A stretch of DNA of 18,319 nt from an uncultured Eubacteriales bacterium (lineage in GTDB: Bacteria > Bacillota_A > Clostridia > Oscillospirales > Oscillospiraceae). Both the position numbers and the translations under genes were made by a program. The DNA is taken from positions 1-18,319 of the forward strand of contig CASTQR010000014.1 of the NCBI GenBank assembly GCA_949451265.1, read 5' to 3'. The number at the start of each line of letters is the position of its first letter. Within the stretch, counting starts at the first letter, position 1. Shown in pieces: positions 16,987 through 18,319 of this stretch. The notes beneath the pieces were generated by a model. The model was not told the DNA's origin, made no database searches, and worked only from the letters and a program-made list of their open reading frames with translations.

Positions 16987-17060
16987 ATGTTGATCTGTTC
17001 CCTTCTTAACCGGCCCGGGGCCGGGAATTGACGAACTTTTCCAATCCTACCCGAAACGCA

Positions 17061-17090
17061 AGTCACAGCCCGCTCCCGCAGGCTGTGACT
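17061..17090 (-). promoter_or_regulatory. Hairpin in the glgP leader
   Basis: AGTCACAGCC (17061-17070) pairs perfectly with GGCTGTGACT (17081-17090) around a ten-base loop, between the glgP promoter and its start codon. No T-tract follows, so it is not a standard terminator. It may be a leader RNA element or a protein-binding palindrome; no known riboswitch class is recognised. Confidence 0.5.
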
Positions 17091-17116
17091 GCACCGGGCC
17101 AGGTAAATGCCCATTT

Positions 17117-17125
17117 ATTATATCA
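17117..17125 (-). promoter_or_regulatory. Extended -10 promoter upstream of glgP
   Basis: The minus strand reads TGATATAAT: a perfect TATAAT (17117-17122) with the extended TG. No good -35 hexamer sits 16-18 bases upstream, in keeping with an extended -10 promoter. Transcription would start near 17110 and include the hairpin at 17061-17090. Confidence 0.65.
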
Positions 17126-17197
17126 CACTAACAGGTGAATTTGTACTACTTTTTTCACTTTTCTCGTGTAACTGTAAAAATGAAGAAAATAGGCCAT

Positions 17198-17213
17198 AAT
17201 TTCGGGCGAAATT
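17198..17213 (-). terminator. Possible weak terminator of glgA
   Basis: AATTTCGCCCGAAATT is a near-complete palindrome seven bases past the glgA stop; it can fold as a 6 bp stem with a four-base loop. T-rich sequence (TATTTTCTTCATTTTT) follows on the minus strand, offset by several bases. The AT-rich stem is weak, and the palindrome could equally be an operator for the glgP promoter about 75 bp away. Confidence 0.35.
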
Positions 17214-17219
17214 CGTCAT

Positions 17220-18319
17220 TTAATCCATCATGGAGCGGTAAATGTCCCAATACTCCTGGACAGAGCGCTTCCAGGAACTGTCATAGGCCATGACGCTCTT
17301 CTGCAGGGCCGTCCAGTGTTCCTTATCCTGGAACAAGGCCTCCCCCCGGCGCACCGCGTCCAGCATATCGTGGGCGTTGTAGCTCTTGAAGGTGAAGCCG
17401 TTCCCCTCCCCCGTCTCGATGTCGTAGGCGGGCACCGTGTCGAACAGGCCGCCGGTCTCCCGGACGATGGGGATGGTGCCGTACCGCATGGCGATGAGCT
17501 GGGTCAGGCCGCAGGGCTCCTGCTTAGAGGGCATAAGGACCAGATCCGCCCCGGCATAGGCCTGGTGGGCCAGGGTGTTATCGAACACAATATTGGCGGA
17601 CATCTTGGCGGGGAAGCGCCCCGCGTAGGAGCGGAACATCTCCTCGTACTGCCATTCGCCGGTGCCGATGACCACCAGCTCAAGGTCGTCCCACATCAGG
17701 TCGTCCATCACACGCTGGACCAGATCCACGCCCTTATGACCCACCAGCCGGGTGATCATGATGATCAGGGGCACGTCGTCCCGGACCGCCAGCCCCAGCC
17801 GCTCCTGGAGGAACTTCTTGTTCTCCGCCTTCTTCTCCAGGGTGTCCGCGTCGAACCCGGCGTAGAGCAAGGGGTCGGCGGCGGGATTGAACACGTCCAC
17901 GTCGATGCCGTTCACCACGCCGCTCAGCTTGTAGCTGTGCTGGCGCAGCACGTCGTGGAGCCCGTGGGCGAAGTAGGGGTTCTGGATCTCAAAGGCGTAG
18001 GTGCGGGACACGGTGCTGACCCGGTCGGACACCAGGATGGCGGCCTTCATCAGGTTGGTGCAGTTGTCGAAGTGCATGGTGCCCTTCCAGTCCTCGGGCA
18101 GGCCCAGCACCTCGTCCACGAAGGAGTCGGGGAACCGGCCCTGGTATTCCATGTTGTGGATGGTGAACAGGGTGCGGATGGTCTGGTAGGACAGCAGGTG
18201 CATATAGTGGGCCCGGAGGAACACGGGCACCAGGGCGGTCTGCCAGTCGTTGGCGTGGATCACATCGGGATACCAGTCCAGGTGCTGGAGGGCCTCCAGG
18301 ATGGCCTTGGAGAAGAAGG
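17220..18319 (-). CDS. glgA: Glycogen synthase, C-terminal part (N-terminus outside the window)
   Basis: A GT5 ADP-glucose-dependent glycogen synthase that extends alpha-1,4-glucan. About 366 residues are present, of about 480 expected; the N-terminus with the KxGG motif lies beyond the right edge, and the frame is open to it (ending SKAILEALQHLDWYPD then VIHANDW). Visible: HANDWQTAL, LFTIHNMEYQG, VVNGIDVDVFNP, ITRLVGHKGVDLV in the C-terminal GT-B domain, and the nucleotide-sugar site SKQEPCGLTQLIAMRYGTIP with the usual EPCGLTQL. The methionine at 18263 falls inside a conserved motif and is not the start. With glgP downstream it forms a glycogen locus. Confidence 0.96.
   Translation of the reverse strand, partial: FFSKAILEALQHLDWYPDVIHANDWQTALVPVFLRAHYMHLLSYQTIRTLFTIHNMEYQGRFPDSFVDEVLGLPEDWKGTMHFDNCTNLMKAAILVSDRVSTVSRTYAFEIQNPYFAHGLHDVLRQHSYKLSGVVNGIDVDVFNPAADPLLYAGFDADTLEKKAENKKFLQERLGLAVRDDVPLIIMITRLVGHKGVDLVQRVMDDLMWDDLELVVIGTGEWQYEEMFRSYAGRFPAKMSANIVFDNTLAHQAYAGADLVLMPSKQEPCGLTQLIAMRYGTIPIVRETGGLFDTVPAYDIETGEGNGFTFKSYNAHDMLDAVRRGEALFQDKEHWTALQKSVMAYDSSWKRSVQEYWDIYRSMMD

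Noticed and set aside
17013..17029. GC-rich palindrome (CCGGCCC/GGGCCGG) close to the glgP start
   Set aside because: The arms are separated by one base, so at most a short 5 bp stem can form; it is common in GC-rich DNA and has no T-tract.
13609..17031. A 1140-codon open frame on the plus strand, antisense to glk and glgP
   Set aside because: The opposite strand encodes two unmistakable enzymes with intact motifs. The antisense frame is open because TTA, CTA and TCA codons are rare in these GC-rich genes; its translation is low-complexity (rich in G, H, V, L) and resembles no protein.

Overview
This GC-rich window most likely comes from a gut-type Firmicute, probably an Oscillospiraceae relative (Flavonifractor/Oscillibacter-like). 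The inference rests on GC-rich clostridial coding, SLH-anchored surface proteins, strong AGGAGG ribosome binding sites, a ROK glucokinase, a GPH sugar symporter and a helix-turn-helix protein typical of mobile elements in these bacteria. No tRNA, rRNA or CRISPR array was seen. From about 3.3 kb to the right edge every gene is on the minus strand.

Layout by region. (1) 1-2639, plus strand: a short helix-turn-helix fragment cut at both ends, directly abutting the C-terminal part of a secreted surface protein (YDG/Ig-like repeats, Gly/Thr linker, three SLH domains) that has lost its N-terminus and signal peptide. (2) 2640-3318: non-coding and AT-richer, holding a degenerate ~395 bp IS5-like remnant with matching terminal inverted repeats and a frameshifted transposase start, then a perfect 19 bp terminator hairpin. 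(3) 3319-9846, minus strand: a glycoside-use operon in the order cytoplasmic GH2 beta-galactosidase, a domain-permuted GH3 with a membrane helix at each end, and a GPH-family sugar:cation symporter broken by one frameshift in a G run. It has a clear extended -10 promoter. (4) 9975-10029: a strong terminator separating the two operons. (5) 10054-16986, minus strand: glgP, ROK glucokinase, glucose-6-phosphate isomerase and a secreted FG-GAP repeat protein, with a promoter and a hairpin in the glgP leader. (6) 17220-18319: the C-terminal three quarters of glycogen synthase glgA, running off the right edge.

How the genes work together: GlgA builds glycogen and GlgP releases glucose-1-phosphate. 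The ROK kinase phosphorylates free glucose, and Pgi sends glucose-6-phosphate into glycolysis. The adjacent GH3/GPH/GH2 operon would trim glycosides outside the cell, import small ones and hydrolyse them inside, supplying hexoses to the same kinase and isomerase. The FG-GAP protein has no obvious role in this pathway and is the least explained member of the cluster.

I found no clear evidence of a wholly new system. The best second looks are the HTH/SLH junction, the GH3 with membrane helices at both ends, the symporter frameshift, the IS-derived remnant and the FG-GAP gene in a glycogen operon.
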